From contig JAAZAP010000217.1 of the NCBI GenBank assembly GCA_012514255.1, positions 1-30,936 of the forward strand: DNA of 30,936 nt. Direction: 5' to 3'. A model generated the notes under the pieces. The model saw only the letters and a list, made by a program, of their open reading frames with translations, ran no database searches and was not told the origin of the DNA. Both the position numbers and the translations under genes were made by a program. This stretch comes from Bacteroidales bacterium. GTDB taxonomy: Bacteria; Bacteroidota; Bacteroidia; Bacteroidales; VadinHA17. This document shows, in pieces, positions 16,235 to 24,694 of the stretch (within the stretch, counting starts at the first letter, position 1; each line of letters starts with the position of its first letter).

Positions 16235-18087
16235 AGTACAGACAGGTCATATTCACCTTCATTGCCACGCTCCTCATACCTGAGGTATCAGCACAGGAGG
16301 TCATTACCGGACTGCTCCTCAACAGACAGGTAAGCGATGCCGGAACTACCCATGCAATGTTGAAAAGCAGTATGGCGGAAGAGCCTGTGCCACTACCCTT
16401 TATTGACGACTTCTCAGAAGACAGGATCTTCCCTTCATCAGCCAGGTGGTCTGATATCCAGGTGTTTATCAATAACACCTTCTCGTTAAGACAACCATCT
16501 ATGGGTGTTGCCACCCTTGACTGCCTCGACGAGACCGGCAGGCTTTATGACGGTGCTTCACAGGCAGTCTTTGCTGCCGACCGGCTCACATCACGAGCCA
16601 TTGACCTTGCTTATCAGCCCTCAGACAGTATATTTCTCAGCTTCCTCTTTGAGGCAGGAGGCATTGCTGACCTGCCTGAGGCCAATGACAGCCTTACGCT
16701 GAGCTTCTGGGCTCCGGGCGAAGAGAAATGGTTTAGCATCTGGCAGGCCTCCGGCGGACCCACAGACGGATTCCGGCAGGTGATCATACCTATCACTGAC
16801 CCTAGATTCCTGATGACAGGATTCCGGTTCATGTTCACAGGCTACGCATCACTGGCCGGTGTGCTCACTGAACCGTCACAGGCAGGCAATGCGGACCAGT
16901 GGAATCTTGACCATATCGTTCTTGACAGGGGGCGTTCAGTGCATGACACCGTCATCCATGACGTTGCCCTTACCCTGCCGGCGAGATCACTTGTCAAGGA
17001 GTATGAATCAATGCCCTGGCGCCATTTCCGCCAGGCTTACCTCTCGGCCATGAGTCCCGCCGCCGCCATCAATTATCGCAATAATGATACAATTGTGCGG
17101 AATGTGACCCGGCACGTCACAATTACCGATATGTCAAACGAAGAGGTTGTGCGCGACTTCGACGCAGGTGCGTCAAACGCTCCCCCCCTGACTGATGTGC
17201 TTTATCAGGCGCCACTATTATACACCTTTAACACTGCCTCATCACCGGACACGGCACAGTTCATGGTGACTCTGTCACTCATCACAGATGACTTTGATCC
17301 CAAACAGAATGACACTGTCAGGTATATCCAGCGCTTCTCTGATTATTTCGCCATTGATGACGGAACAGCCGAAGCAGGCTACGGCCTGAATGGTCAGGGC
17401 ACGAGCAATGCCATGGTAGCCCTTCGCTTCAGATCGTTTGTTCCCGATTCGGTTACAGCCATCAGCATCTGCTTCAATGATGCATATGAAAATGCCAACC
17501 AGAGAGCTTTTGATATAATGGTCTGGGCCGATGATAACGGCAAGCCCGGAGCCCTGCTTGGCAGCAGTGACGGACCTGTGGCCTCCCCGGGAAATGAGAT
17601 CAACGGGTTCGTGACATGGTCATTCGAGACTCCCGTGTGGGTCAATGACTACTTCTGGATAGGCTGGAAGCAGTACTCCGAGACTTTCCTCAATGCAGGC
17701 CTCGACCTGAATACCTCTGCGACAGGCATACAATACTATATGCTCAGCGGAGAATGGCATGAGAGCCAGGTTCCGGGGACCATCATGATGCGCCCGGTGA
17801 TGAAGGGAAGCGGCTCATCCACCTCAGCAGATAACGGAACCCTGATCAATGACCTGTACACCCTCTACCCTAATCCTACTGACGGCCTGGTGACCATAGT
17901 GGCAGCAGAAGGATCACCTGACGATTACCTGGTTGACGTGATCTCCACCACCGGTGCTGTGGTGATGACCCTCGGCAGGTCAGAGAGGAATGACCTGAGT
18001 ACTCTGGCTGCAGGCAGCTATATGCTGCTGGTGAAGACTGCGGACGGACGACCATTGTCAATTCTGCGTGTCATAAAAATAAACTGA
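16231..18087 (+). CDS. Secreted protein with T9SS type A sorting domain
   Basis: The 618-residue protein starts with a signal peptide (MKYRQVIFTFIATLLIPEVSA) and ends with a type A C-terminal sorting domain of about 77 residues (LYTLYPNPTDGLVTI from 542, then SYMLLVKTADGRPLSILRVIKIN). It should therefore cross the inner membrane through Sec and the outer membrane through the type IX system, and end up on the surface or released. The middle is beta-rich with aromatic and Asp/Asn-rich strands, but I recognise no catalytic domain. It lies between the PASTA gene (4-base overlap) and the rluD gene (8-base gap), so it is expressed with housekeeping genes, which is unusual for an adhesin or degradative enzyme and suggests a general envelope role. 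Confidence 0.88.
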   Translation: MKYRQVIFTFIATLLIPEVSAQEVITGLLLNRQVSDAGTTHAMLKSSMAEEPVPLPFIDDFSEDRIFPSSARWSDIQVFINNTFSLRQPSMGVATLDCLDETGRLYDGASQAVFAADRLTSRAIDLAYQPSDSIFLSFLFEAGGIADLPEANDSLTLSFWAPGEEKWFSIWQASGGPTDGFRQVIIPITDPRFLMTGFRFMFTGYASLAGVLTEPSQAGNADQWNLDHIVLDRGRSVHDTVIHDVALTLPARSLVKEYESMPWRHFRQAYLSAMSPAAAINYRNNDTIVRNVTRHVTITDMSNEEVVRDFDAGASNAPPLTDVLYQAPLLYTFNTASSPDTAQFMVTLSLITDDFDPKQNDTVRYIQRFSDYFAIDDGTAEAGYGLNGQGTSNAMVALRFRSFVPDSVTAISICFNDAYENANQRAFDIMVWADDNGKPGALLGSSDGPVASPGNEINGFVTWSFETPVWVNDYFWIGWKQYSETFLNAGLDLNTSATGIQYYMLSGEWHESQVPGTIMMRPVMKGSGSSTSADNGTLINDLYTLYPNPTDGLVTIVAAEGSPDDYLVDVISTTGAVVMTLGRSERNDLSTLAAGSYMLLVKTADGRPLSILRVIKIN

Positions 18088-18095
18088 ATCCCGGG

Positions 18096-19298
18096 ATGAC
18101 TGAAGAGGAACTTTCCGGCACCCGGGAGCAGGAAAAGGAATCAGGCAGGGAGACTGAGCCGGAATCACTTCATGTACAGTCACATGACAAGAGGTTGAGC
18201 CCCGGACATGGAGAGAAGGAAAGTGGTGCGATGGCAACAGAGCCCGGCCCCGGGCCGCTACCGGACCAGGAAGAAAGTGGAGATCAGATAGACCGTGAAC
18301 AGGAGCTTTTTGAGCATTACCGCTATACTGTTGACCCCGGACAGTCGATGCTCCGGATAGACAAGTACCTTTCAGCCCGCATAGAGAATGTCTCGCGTAC
18401 CAGGATACAGGCTGCAGCACAGGCCGGCAACATACTGGTAAACGATTCTCCCGTCAAACCCAATTACCGGGTCAAGCCTCTTGATGTCATTCAGATACTT
18501 CTCCCCAATCCTCCCCGTGAGATTGAACTTATACCCCAGGATCTGCCCATCAGCGTGGTCTATGAGGATGAGGACCTCATTGTTGTTGACAAGGCCGCCG
18601 GGATGGTGGTTCACCCGGCTTATGGCAACTACTCCGGAACGCTCATGAACGCCCTGATGCACCACTTCCGCCACCTGCCTCTCTTTCAGACAGGTGAGCT
18701 GCGCCCCGGGCTGGTGCATCGTATTGACAAGAACACGTCGGGACTGCTGGTTGTGGCCAAAAATGAGTATGCACACAACAGGCTTGCCAGGCAGTTCTTC
18801 AGACGCACCACCGGTCGCCTCTATACAGCCCTTGTATGGGGCACTCCCGATCCGCCGGAAGGTACCATTACCGGCCACGTCGGCCGCAACATACGTGACC
18901 GTAAGATCATGCAGGTCTTTCCTGACGGCAGCCAGGGCAAGCACGCGGTGACTCACTACAGGATCATTGAGCCGCTCGGTTATGTTTCACTTATCGAGTG
19001 CCGCCTTGAGACAGGCCGCACGCACCAGATAAGGGTGCACATGGCCTGGAAGGGTCACCCGCTCTTCAACGACGAGGAGTACGGGGGGCACCGCATACTG
19101 AAAGGCACCACCTTCACAAAATACCAGCAGTTCGTGCGCAACTGCCTTGAGCTTCTCCCCCGGCAGGCGCTTCACGCCCGCACCCTCGCCTTTGATCACC
19201 CTACCACAGGCCAACGCCTCTCCTTTGAGTCACCCCTTCCCCGGGATATGGTGGAAGTAATTGAAAAGTGGAGAGGATATGTGGCCGGCAGAGAATAA
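18096..19298 (+). CDS. RluA/RluD family 23S rRNA pseudouridine synthase with acidic N-terminal extension
   Basis: The 400-residue protein has an S4 RNA-binding domain (about 85-140: LRIDKYLSARIENVSRTRIQ, GNILVNDSPVKPNYRV) and the pseudouridine synthase domain with the catalytic motif GLVHRIDKNTSGLLVVAKN, where Asp211 should be the nucleophile, plus LETGRTHQIRVHMAWKGHPL. RluD, the best match, modifies helix 69 of 23S rRNA; paralogues of the family cannot be excluded without a tree. The first 75 residues are an unusual Glu/Gly/Ser-rich acidic tail not found in E. coli RluD. An internal ATG (codon 46) would shorten but not remove it. It ends the PASTA-T9SS-rluD unit, and the inverted heptamer repeats lie just after its stop. 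Confidence 0.92.
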   Translation: MTEEELSGTREQEKESGRETEPESLHVQSHDKRLSPGHGEKESGAMATEPGPGPLPDQEESGDQIDREQELFEHYRYTVDPGQSMLRIDKYLSARIENVSRTRIQAAAQAGNILVNDSPVKPNYRVKPLDVIQILLPNPPREIELIPQDLPISVVYEDEDLIVVDKAAGMVVHPAYGNYSGTLMNALMHHFRHLPLFQTGELRPGLVHRIDKNTSGLLVVAKNEYAHNRLARQFFRRTTGRLYTALVWGTPDPPEGTITGHVGRNIRDRKIMQVFPDGSQGKHAVTHYRIIEPLGYVSLIECRLETGRTHQIRVHMAWKGHPLFNDEEYGGHRILKGTTFTKYQQFVRNCLELLPRQALHARTLAFDHPTTGQRLSFESPLPRDMVEVIEKWRGYVAGRE

Positions 19299-19300
19299 AT

Positions 19301-19384
19301 CAGTCCACAGTCAGCAGTTGGCAGTCAGCAGTTGTTAACATTTTATAATGACTGCGGATTGCTTACTGCCGAATGCCGACTGAC
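19301..19384. repeat. Heptamer repeats in inverted arms between convergent genes
   Basis: Five heptamers of the form CAGTnnn run from 19301 to 19335 (CAGTCCA, CAGTCAG, CAGTTGG, CAGTCAG, CAGTTGT). After a 14-base AT-rich spacer (19336-19349), five complementary heptamers follow (GACTGCG, GATTGCT, TACTGCC, GAATGCC, GACTGAC, 19350-19384). When the arms are folded against each other about 24 of 33 positions pair. The element fills the whole gap between the stops of rluD and the TPM gene. It could form a long imperfect hairpin that ends transcription in both directions. I recall similar CAGTCGG-type arrays in Bacteroidota intergenic regions. Confidence 0.75.
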
Positions 19385-20200
19385 CTACCACGACCCTCCT
19401 GCTCCGCCGCCGCCAAAGCTGCCGCCGCCAAAACCTCCGAAGCCTCCTCCCCCGCCACTGAAGCCACCGCCGCTGCCGGAGAATCCTCCCCAGCTGCCGC
19501 TGTGTGACCTGCCTCCGCCCATCATGCTCATCAGGAGCCACAGCGGCAGGTTGGATGAACCTGTGCGCCTTATATGCTTATTATTCGAGCTGCCGGCAGA
19601 GATAAAGATGATGAAAAAGAGAATGATCAGGAAGATGATCACTCCGGGTATTGCGCCCGATGAATCGCCGCCCGCATAATCATCATAATTGTATTCGCCT
19701 GCAGCAAGAGACATCAGAACATCAGTGCCGGCATCAATGCCTCCGTAATAATCATTATCCCTGAACCGGGGGATGATCTCACGGTCAATGATCTCGGCAC
19801 ATGCAATATCAGGTAAGGCGCCCTCAAGGCCATATCCGGTAGCGATGAACACCTGGCCGTTTGAAGATGCGGTCTTGGGCTTCACCAGCATCAGCAGACC
19901 ATTGTTGAAGTCGCCCTGCCCAACCCCCCAGTCTCGTGCCACAATGTAAGCAAATTCCGAACGGTCATATCCCTGCAGGTCGCTGACAATAACCACGGCT
20001 ACCTGGTTGGAGGTGGTGTCATTGAACGCCACCAGCTTGTTCTCAAGCGCCTGTATCTCACCGGCTGAGAGAACGCCTGCAAGGTCGTTGACCAGGTGCG
20101 GGGGTTCCGGCCTCGGCAGCAGTGTCTGAGCCTGCAAAGGCATAACGATAAGCAGCAGCGCCGTGAGCGCCGTTATGTATCCGGTTCGTCTATTCATCAC
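19385..20200 (-). CDS. Exported TPM-domain protein with Gly-rich tail
   Basis: The 271-residue protein has a signal peptide (residues 1-25, ending LQAQ), a TPM (TPM_phosphatase, YgcG-like) domain at about 33-170 (VNDLAGVLSAGEIQALENKL, VVIVSDLQGYDRSEFAYIVARDWGVGQGDFNNGLLMLV, TGYGLEGALPD), a membrane segment (GVIIFLIILFFIIFI, 186-200) and a glycine/serine-rich tail (228-271) ending GGAGGSW. This is the classic layout of the family: the domain faces the periplasm and the Gly-rich tail the cytoplasm. TPM domains were named for a plant photosystem phosphatase, but the enzymatic activity in bacteria is uncertain. It overlaps the preceding short TPM gene by 4 bases and forms an operon with it and lemA. 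Confidence 0.9.
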   Translation of the reverse strand: MMNRRTGYITALTALLLIVMPLQAQTLLPRPEPPHLVNDLAGVLSAGEIQALENKLVAFNDTTSNQVAVVIVSDLQGYDRSEFAYIVARDWGVGQGDFNNGLLMLVKPKTASSNGQVFIATGYGLEGALPDIACAEIIDREIIPRFRDNDYYGGIDAGTDVLMSLAAGEYNYDDYAGGDSSGAIPGVIIFLIILFFIIFISAGSSNNKHIRRTGSSNLPLWLLMSMMGGGRSHSGSWGGFSGSGGGFSGGGGGFGGFGGGSFGGGGAGGSW

Positions 20201-20649
20201 ACCCCCGTTTCATCATTATCAAAAGAGATAGCATCGGGCAGCTCATTGACATCATTCTCCGATCTCGGGAAATGTTCCTTCAACTTCTCCCCGGCCATCA
20301 GCACTCCTTCAACCAGGCCTTCGGCAAAAAGTCCTTTGCTGAACCGTTGCTGCATGTGATCACGAACACTTTCCCAGAACCCCGGCGGCACCACGGCATT
20401 AATGCCCGAGTCGCCTATGATGGCGAAATTACGCTCCTTCAGTGCCAGGTAAACGAGCACTCCATTGCGGTCTGCCGTCTTATGCATACCCACCTTTTTG
20501 AAGAGCCAGGCCGCCTCGTCAAGCACATTAACCTTGCATGATGTCTCTATATGCACACGGATCTCTCCCGAGGTTGCATGCTCGGCTTCACCAATAGCTT
20601 TGACGATTGTCTCCTGCTGCTCAGGAGTAAAGAAAGTGGATGCCTTCAT
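20197..20649 (-). CDS. TPM-domain protein without signal peptide
   Basis: The 150-residue product is a lone TPM domain: FTPEQQETIVKAIGEAEHATSGEIRVHIE, WLFKKVGMHKTADRNGVLVYLAL, FAIIGDSGINAVVPPGFW, GLFAEGLVEGVLMAGEKLKEHFP. It has no signal peptide or membrane segment, so it probably acts in the cytoplasm or with the membrane-bound partners encoded beside it. The frame is open to 20721, but those 24 residues are Arg-rich and overlap lemA, so I chose the ATG at 20649, 10 bases after the lemA stop. Its stop overlaps the start of the exported TPM gene. A LemA, cytoplasmic TPM, exported TPM order recurs in Bacteroidota as I recall; the function of the set is unknown. Confidence 0.9.
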   Translation of the reverse strand: MKASTFFTPEQQETIVKAIGEAEHATSGEIRVHIETSCKVNVLDEAAWLFKKVGMHKTADRNGVLVYLALKERNFAIIGDSGINAVVPPGFWESVRDHMQQRFSKGLFAEGLVEGVLMAGEKLKEHFPRSENDVNELPDAISFDNDETGV

Positions 20650-20659
20650 GGGATGATTG

Positions 20660-21259
20660 TCAGAACTCAACCTTTGGAGCCACCTCTGTGCCCTCCTGTG
20701 CCTCAAAGTAAGGCCTGTCACTGAACTTCGTCAGGGAGGCTATGAAGTTGTTCGGGAACTTCTTGATAAAGGTGTTATACTCGCGTGCAGCATCATTGAA
20801 ATTATTCCTGGCAACAGCAATGCGGTTCTCTGTTCCTTCGAGCTCCACCTGCAGGTCGCGGAAATTCTGTACGGCCTTCAGTTCGGGATACCTCTCCACA
20901 ACAACCATCAGACGCTGGAGTGCCGAGCTTACTTCGCTCTGCGCTGCCTGGAACTGCTGCAGCTGCTCAGGTGTTATGTTTGAAGGATCTACGGTGACCG
21001 AGGTGGCCTTTGCCCTGGCCTCAATGACCCTTGTGAGGGTCTCCTGCTCAAACTCAGCTGCGCCCTTGACCGTATTCACGAAGTTGGGGATCAGGTCAGC
21101 ACGCCTCTGGTACTGTGTTTCCACGTTGCTCCACTCGGTTGCAACCTTCTCATTCATCGGAATAATCTTGTTGTAAACGCCTACACCCCATGAGACCAGG
21201 AGGAGGACAACCACAACGATGATAATAAGAACTACAAGTCCGCTAATACCTTTTTTCAT
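20660..21259 (-). CDS. lemA: LemA family membrane protein
   Basis: The 199-residue protein has one N-terminal membrane segment (GLVVLIIIVVVVLLLVSWGVGVYN, 7-30) and a long helical domain with the LemA signatures YNKIIPMNEKVATEWSNVETQYQRRADLIPNFVNTVKG, ALQRLMVVVERYPELKAVQNF and LEGTENRIAVARNNFNDAAREYNTFIKKFPNNFIA. LemA proteins are short-N-out membrane proteins of unknown biochemical role, often linked to envelope stress. It is first in a three-gene unit with two TPM-domain genes, and a well-spaced Bacteroidota promoter lies just upstream. Confidence 0.94.
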   Translation of the reverse strand: MKKGISGLVVLIIIVVVVLLLVSWGVGVYNKIIPMNEKVATEWSNVETQYQRRADLIPNFVNTVKGAAEFEQETLTRVIEARAKATSVTVDPSNITPEQLQQFQAAQSEVSSALQRLMVVVERYPELKAVQNFRDLQVELEGTENRIAVARNNFNDAAREYNTFIKKFPNNFIASLTKFSDRPYFEAQEGTEVAPKVEF

Positions 21260-21284
21260 TTTTTTATTCTGTTTGATTTGAATT

Positions 21285-21311
21285 CAAAAATAATCAAAAT
21301 ATTACTCGCAA
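21285..21311 (-). promoter_or_regulatory. Candidate lemA promoter
   Basis: On the minus strand TTG (21309-21311) is followed after 16 bases by TATTTTTG (21285-21292), an exact TAnnTTTG box. Twenty-five bases separate the box from the lemA ATG. Confidence 0.6.
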
Positions 21312-21388
21312 GGAGTCCCTTTTCATTTGCCCGTTTGTTCCTGCGGTCTCTTTTTTTCATATGCGGTGTGCCGCGAAGCTAAATGTGC

Positions 21389-21396
21389 TAATTTTG
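21389..21396 (+). promoter_or_regulatory. Candidate ddl promoter -7 box
   Basis: TAATTTTG is an exact TAnnTTTG match ending 18 bases before the ATG at 21415. It lies inside the longer open frame beginning at 21361 and supports the internal start. The -33 region shows only TGTG at 21367-21370. Confidence 0.55.
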
Positions 21397-21414
21397 TGTA
21401 AAATTTTGCCGATC

Positions 21415-22383
21415 ATGAGAACTATCGCCATTGTTGCGGGAGGAAACTCATCCGAGTATCCCGTCTCCGTGCGCAGCGCCGAAGGTGTTGCCAGGGCGCT
21501 GAAGGGTAAATATGAAACCTACATCATAACCATCAGGGGCACTGACTGGTATAGCGAGGACCCCAAGGGACGGGTCTTCAGGGTTGACAAGAACGATTTC
21601 ACTCTTGTGCTGGATGATGAGCGTATCAGGTTTGATGCCGCCTTTATTGCCATCCATGGCAATCCGGGTGAAAATGGCCTGCTGCAGGGGTACTTTGACA
21701 TGGCAGGGATACCCTATACAAGCTGTGATGCCTTCGTCTCAGCCCTTACATTCAACAAACAGGCCTGCAAACTCTATCTGAATGAGTACGGTATACCCAT
21801 GACCGGCGGGCTGCTGATCAGGAAGGGGCAGAAGTATGATGCAGAAAGCATCGTAAAACAGACCGGCCTCCCCTGTTTTGTCAAGCCCAATGCCAGCGGC
21901 TCCAGTTTCGGGGTGACCAAGGTCAAGGAGATGGCGGGTTTTGAAGATGCCCTTGAGCAGGCATTCGCCGAAGGCCACGAGGTGCTGGTGGAGTCTTTCA
22001 TGAAGGGAACGGAGGTGGCCTGCGGAGTTGTCAAAACAAAACAGCTGAAGATTGTCATGCCTGTTACAGAGGTGGTTCCCAAGAAAGAGTTTTTTGATTA
22101 TGAGGCCAAGTACACGGAAGGGTTGACAGATGAGATCACTCCTGCCCGGATGCCGGACGAGCTGACCAGACGTATACAGGAACTCTCCTCTGAGATCTAT
22201 GATATCCTAGGTTGCAGGGGTATTGTCAGGGTTGATTTCATTGTTACAGATGCCGGACCCCAGTTCCTGGAGATAAACACTATCCCCGGCATGACACCGG
22301 AGAGCATCATACCCCGCCAGGCAGCAGTCTACGGGATCTCTCAGACCGATCTCTACTCAATGGTAATAGAGGACCTCTTCTGA
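21415..22383 (+). CDS. ddl: D-alanine--D-alanine ligase
   Basis: Ddl joins two D-alanines with ATP to make the dipeptide end of the peptidoglycan stem. The 322-residue protein is an ATP-grasp enzyme: IAIVAGGNSSEYPVSVRSAEGV at the N-terminus, AIHGNPGENGLLQGYFDMAGIPYT, FNKQACK, CFVKPNASGSSFGVTKV for ATP binding, and RVDFIVTDAGPQFLEINTIPGMT for metal and substrate binding. The open frame begins at 21361, but the extra 18 residues are atypical and an exact promoter box falls within them, so I chose the ATG at 21415. It is a single-gene unit, divergent from lemA and convergent with the trehalose gene. No mur genes are nearby. Confidence 0.95.
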   Translation: MRTIAIVAGGNSSEYPVSVRSAEGVARALKGKYETYIITIRGTDWYSEDPKGRVFRVDKNDFTLVLDDERIRFDAAFIAIHGNPGENGLLQGYFDMAGIPYTSCDAFVSALTFNKQACKLYLNEYGIPMTGGLLIRKGQKYDAESIVKQTGLPCFVKPNASGSSFGVTKVKEMAGFEDALEQAFAEGHEVLVESFMKGTEVACGVVKTKQLKIVMPVTEVVPKKEFFDYEAKYTEGLTDEITPARMPDELTRRIQELSSEIYDILGCRGIVRVDFIVTDAGPQFLEINTIPGMTPESIIPRQAAVYGISQTDLYSMVIEDLF

Positions 22384-22440
22384 TACCCCTTATTGATCCA
22401 ACCCGGCAAAGAGTATCTGCGTAAGGAATGAACCCCCTGT

Positions 22441-24669
22441 TCAGCTCTTGCTTCTCTGCTCCATTGCCTCTGCCATCCGGGTGAGGAAAGCCACCACCTC
22501 AGATTGCCTGAGAAAACTGTACCTGGCTCTTGTGGGCCCCTTGCCCACCTTCAGTGAAATGGCATTCTCCGGCAACGCCCCGAAGAGCTCCTCGTCAGTC
22601 TTGTCATCACCTATTGCCAAGATGAAGTCATTCTTTCCCATGGCCAGCAGTTTCTTCGCAGCACTTCCTTTGTTGTATCCTGACATCTTGACCTCAACCA
22701 CTTTGTGCCCGTCAATCACCTGCAATGGCATGTTGAGTATTGACTCCTCAAGCTCATTCTTTAATTCAATGGCCCGCAGGGCAGAGAGATCCTCATCCGC
22801 ATTACGGTAGTGCCATGAGAGAGATGCCCTTTTCTCCTCCACAAATGATCCCTTGCACCTGTTTGTAAACCGGTTGAGAACAGGCTTCAATCCCTCCTTC
22901 CACCTGTCATCCTGATCAAGTGAAGACTCCCACTTGCCGCCCGGGTACCTTATGAAGGCTCCGTGCTCTGCAACCAGTGTCAGGTTAAGGTCTGCAAACC
23001 ACTCATCAAGAAAATCCCTGTTCCTTCCGCTGATAATTACAACGTTTGATATGGCAGCCAGTCTGCCAGTCAGCGAGATAATAGAATCTTCCGGGGTGGC
23101 CATCTCAGGCAATTCCCTGATAGGCACAAGCGTGCCGTCATAATCAAGGAAAAGCACCGGCTGGGAAGAGTTGCAGAATGCATCTATGATCCTCTCTTCT
23201 ATGTCCCTGTTTATCAGCCTAACCCTGAAACTCTTCCTGTCGGTTTTTACCTTTGCAACAGACCTGAGTATATCATCTGCCCAGGAAAAAACATCATAGT
23301 CACGCAGGCGCCTTTTCATTGCTTCTATACGGCCTTTCCTCTCTTCTGCCGGCATCATCAGCGCATTGTATATGGCATCGGCCATCTGGGAAATGTCAGT
23401 GGGGTTCACCAGAACTGATTCGCTCATCTCGGCAGCTGCACCAGCCATCTCGCTCAATATGAGCATCCCGTGCTTCTGGTGCTGCGCGGCAACATATTCC
23501 TTGGCCACCAGGTTCATGCCATCACGCAGAGGGGTGAGGAGCCCGGCATCACTGAGAGTGTACAGGGCTATCATCTCGCTGAATTTGAGTGATTTATACT
23601 GATACGCAATTGGATTCCAGTCAAGGGTACCATATTTTCCGTTTATCCTGCCCACTGTTGCCTCAATCTCCTTTTTCATCTCCTGGTAGCGGGCGATTGT
23701 ATCCCTGGAAGGAACTATGACCATGTTGAACACGACTCTTCCTCTCATGCTGTTGTAACGTTCGAGGAAGAGCTCAAAAGCAGCCAGCCTGTTGAGAAAA
23801 CCCTTTGTATAATCAAGCCTGTCAACCGAAAAGATAAGCATTCGATCTCTCTTCTGCTTATGGATCTTTTTCAGATACTTCTCTGTTTCCGGGAGGAAGA
23901 CGGTGTCATGGAATTTTTTATAATCAATGCTGATAGGGAAAGCATCAGCCCTTGAGTAAATATCCTCGGCCATGACTGTATTGAGAGAGATATCATAGCC
24001 CAGGGCTCTCCTCACCGATTTGAGGAAGTGCTGTGCATAATCATGTGTGTGGAATCCTATCAGGTCAGCACCGAGCATCCCTTTCAGGATGGCTGCCTGG
24101 TAGCCGTCAGGCATGATCCTGAACACCTCGTATGACGGGAAAGGGATGTGCAGGAAAAAGGATACAGAGGCATCGGGAAAATCATTCCTTACCATTCCCG
24201 GCAGAAGGAAAAGCTGGTAATCATGTATCCAGATGAAGTCACCCGGCCTGATAATCTTCTTCAGCTCCCTGTAGAAAAGCTGATTGGCTTTCTTATAGCT
24301 CTCATAGTAACCCTGCCCGAAAACCGCCATTGAGGGGAAGTAGTGAAACAGCGGCCATATAAGGTCATTGCAGAAACCTCCGTAGAACTTCTCATTCACA
24401 TGGTCAGGGATTTTTACCGGGACAAGCTCAAAAGTTTCCTTTACCTCTCTGAGTGAGTTCATTTGCTCTGCGTCATAGTCACCCTTGCCTACCCAGACTG
24501 TTTTTGTTGAGCCGGTTCCTGATTGGCTGTTCTTCATCCTTTCAGTCAGCGAGAGAACTGCCGAGACCAGTCCGCCGCTGTTCTGCTGGGCTGTCATTTT
24601 GCCGTTGCGATGCCTGATAGTGAATGGCAGCCTGTAGGCAACAATAACAATTCGTTTAAACTCTTCCAT
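22441..24669 (-). CDS. Bifunctional trehalose-6-phosphate synthase/phosphatase
   Basis: The 742-residue protein fuses two steps of trehalose synthesis. Residues 1 to about 475 are a GT20 glycosyltransferase (OtsA type) that would join a nucleotide-glucose to glucose-6-phosphate: IWIHDYQLFLLPGMVR, FFLHIPFPSYEVFRIMP, DLIGFHTHDYAQHFL, FSVDRLDYTKGFLNRL, LLTPLRDGMNLVAKEYVAA. Residues from about 500 are a HAD-type phosphatase (OtsB type) with the nucleophile motif FLDYDGTLVPI (near 508-516), VIISGRNRDFL, LVAEHGAFIR and FILAIGDDKTDEELF. Both active sites look complete. The gene starts 25 bases after the GH15 gene and forms an operon with it. Trehalose usually serves as an osmolyte or desiccation protectant. 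Whether the donor is UDP- or GDP-glucose cannot be told. Confidence 0.94.
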   Translation of the reverse strand: MEEFKRIVIVAYRLPFTIRHRNGKMTAQQNSGGLVSAVLSLTERMKNSQSGTGSTKTVWVGKGDYDAEQMNSLREVKETFELVPVKIPDHVNEKFYGGFCNDLIWPLFHYFPSMAVFGQGYYESYKKANQLFYRELKKIIRPGDFIWIHDYQLFLLPGMVRNDFPDASVSFFLHIPFPSYEVFRIMPDGYQAAILKGMLGADLIGFHTHDYAQHFLKSVRRALGYDISLNTVMAEDIYSRADAFPISIDYKKFHDTVFLPETEKYLKKIHKQKRDRMLIFSVDRLDYTKGFLNRLAAFELFLERYNSMRGRVVFNMVIVPSRDTIARYQEMKKEIEATVGRINGKYGTLDWNPIAYQYKSLKFSEMIALYTLSDAGLLTPLRDGMNLVAKEYVAAQHQKHGMLILSEMAGAAAEMSESVLVNPTDISQMADAIYNALMMPAEERKGRIEAMKRRLRDYDVFSWADDILRSVAKVKTDRKSFRVRLINRDIEERIIDAFCNSSQPVLFLDYDGTLVPIRELPEMATPEDSIISLTGRLAAISNVVIISGRNRDFLDEWFADLNLTLVAEHGAFIRYPGGKWESSLDQDDRWKEGLKPVLNRFTNRCKGSFVEEKRASLSWHYRNADEDLSALRAIELKNELEESILNMPLQVIDGHKVVEVKMSGYNKGSAAKKLLAMGKNDFILAIGDDKTDEELFGALPENAISLKVGKGPTRARYSFLRQSEVVAFLTRMAEAMEQRSKS

Positions 24670-24694
24670 ATGATTATATTATATTTTCAGCTGC

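Noticed and set aside
19332..19679. Proline-rich protein on the plus strand
   Set aside because: It is the antisense of the glycine-rich tail of the TPM protein (Gly codons read as Pro on the other strand).
22384..22440. Terminator or small RNA between ddl and the trehalose gene
   Set aside because: I see no convincing hairpin or promoter in these 57 bases.
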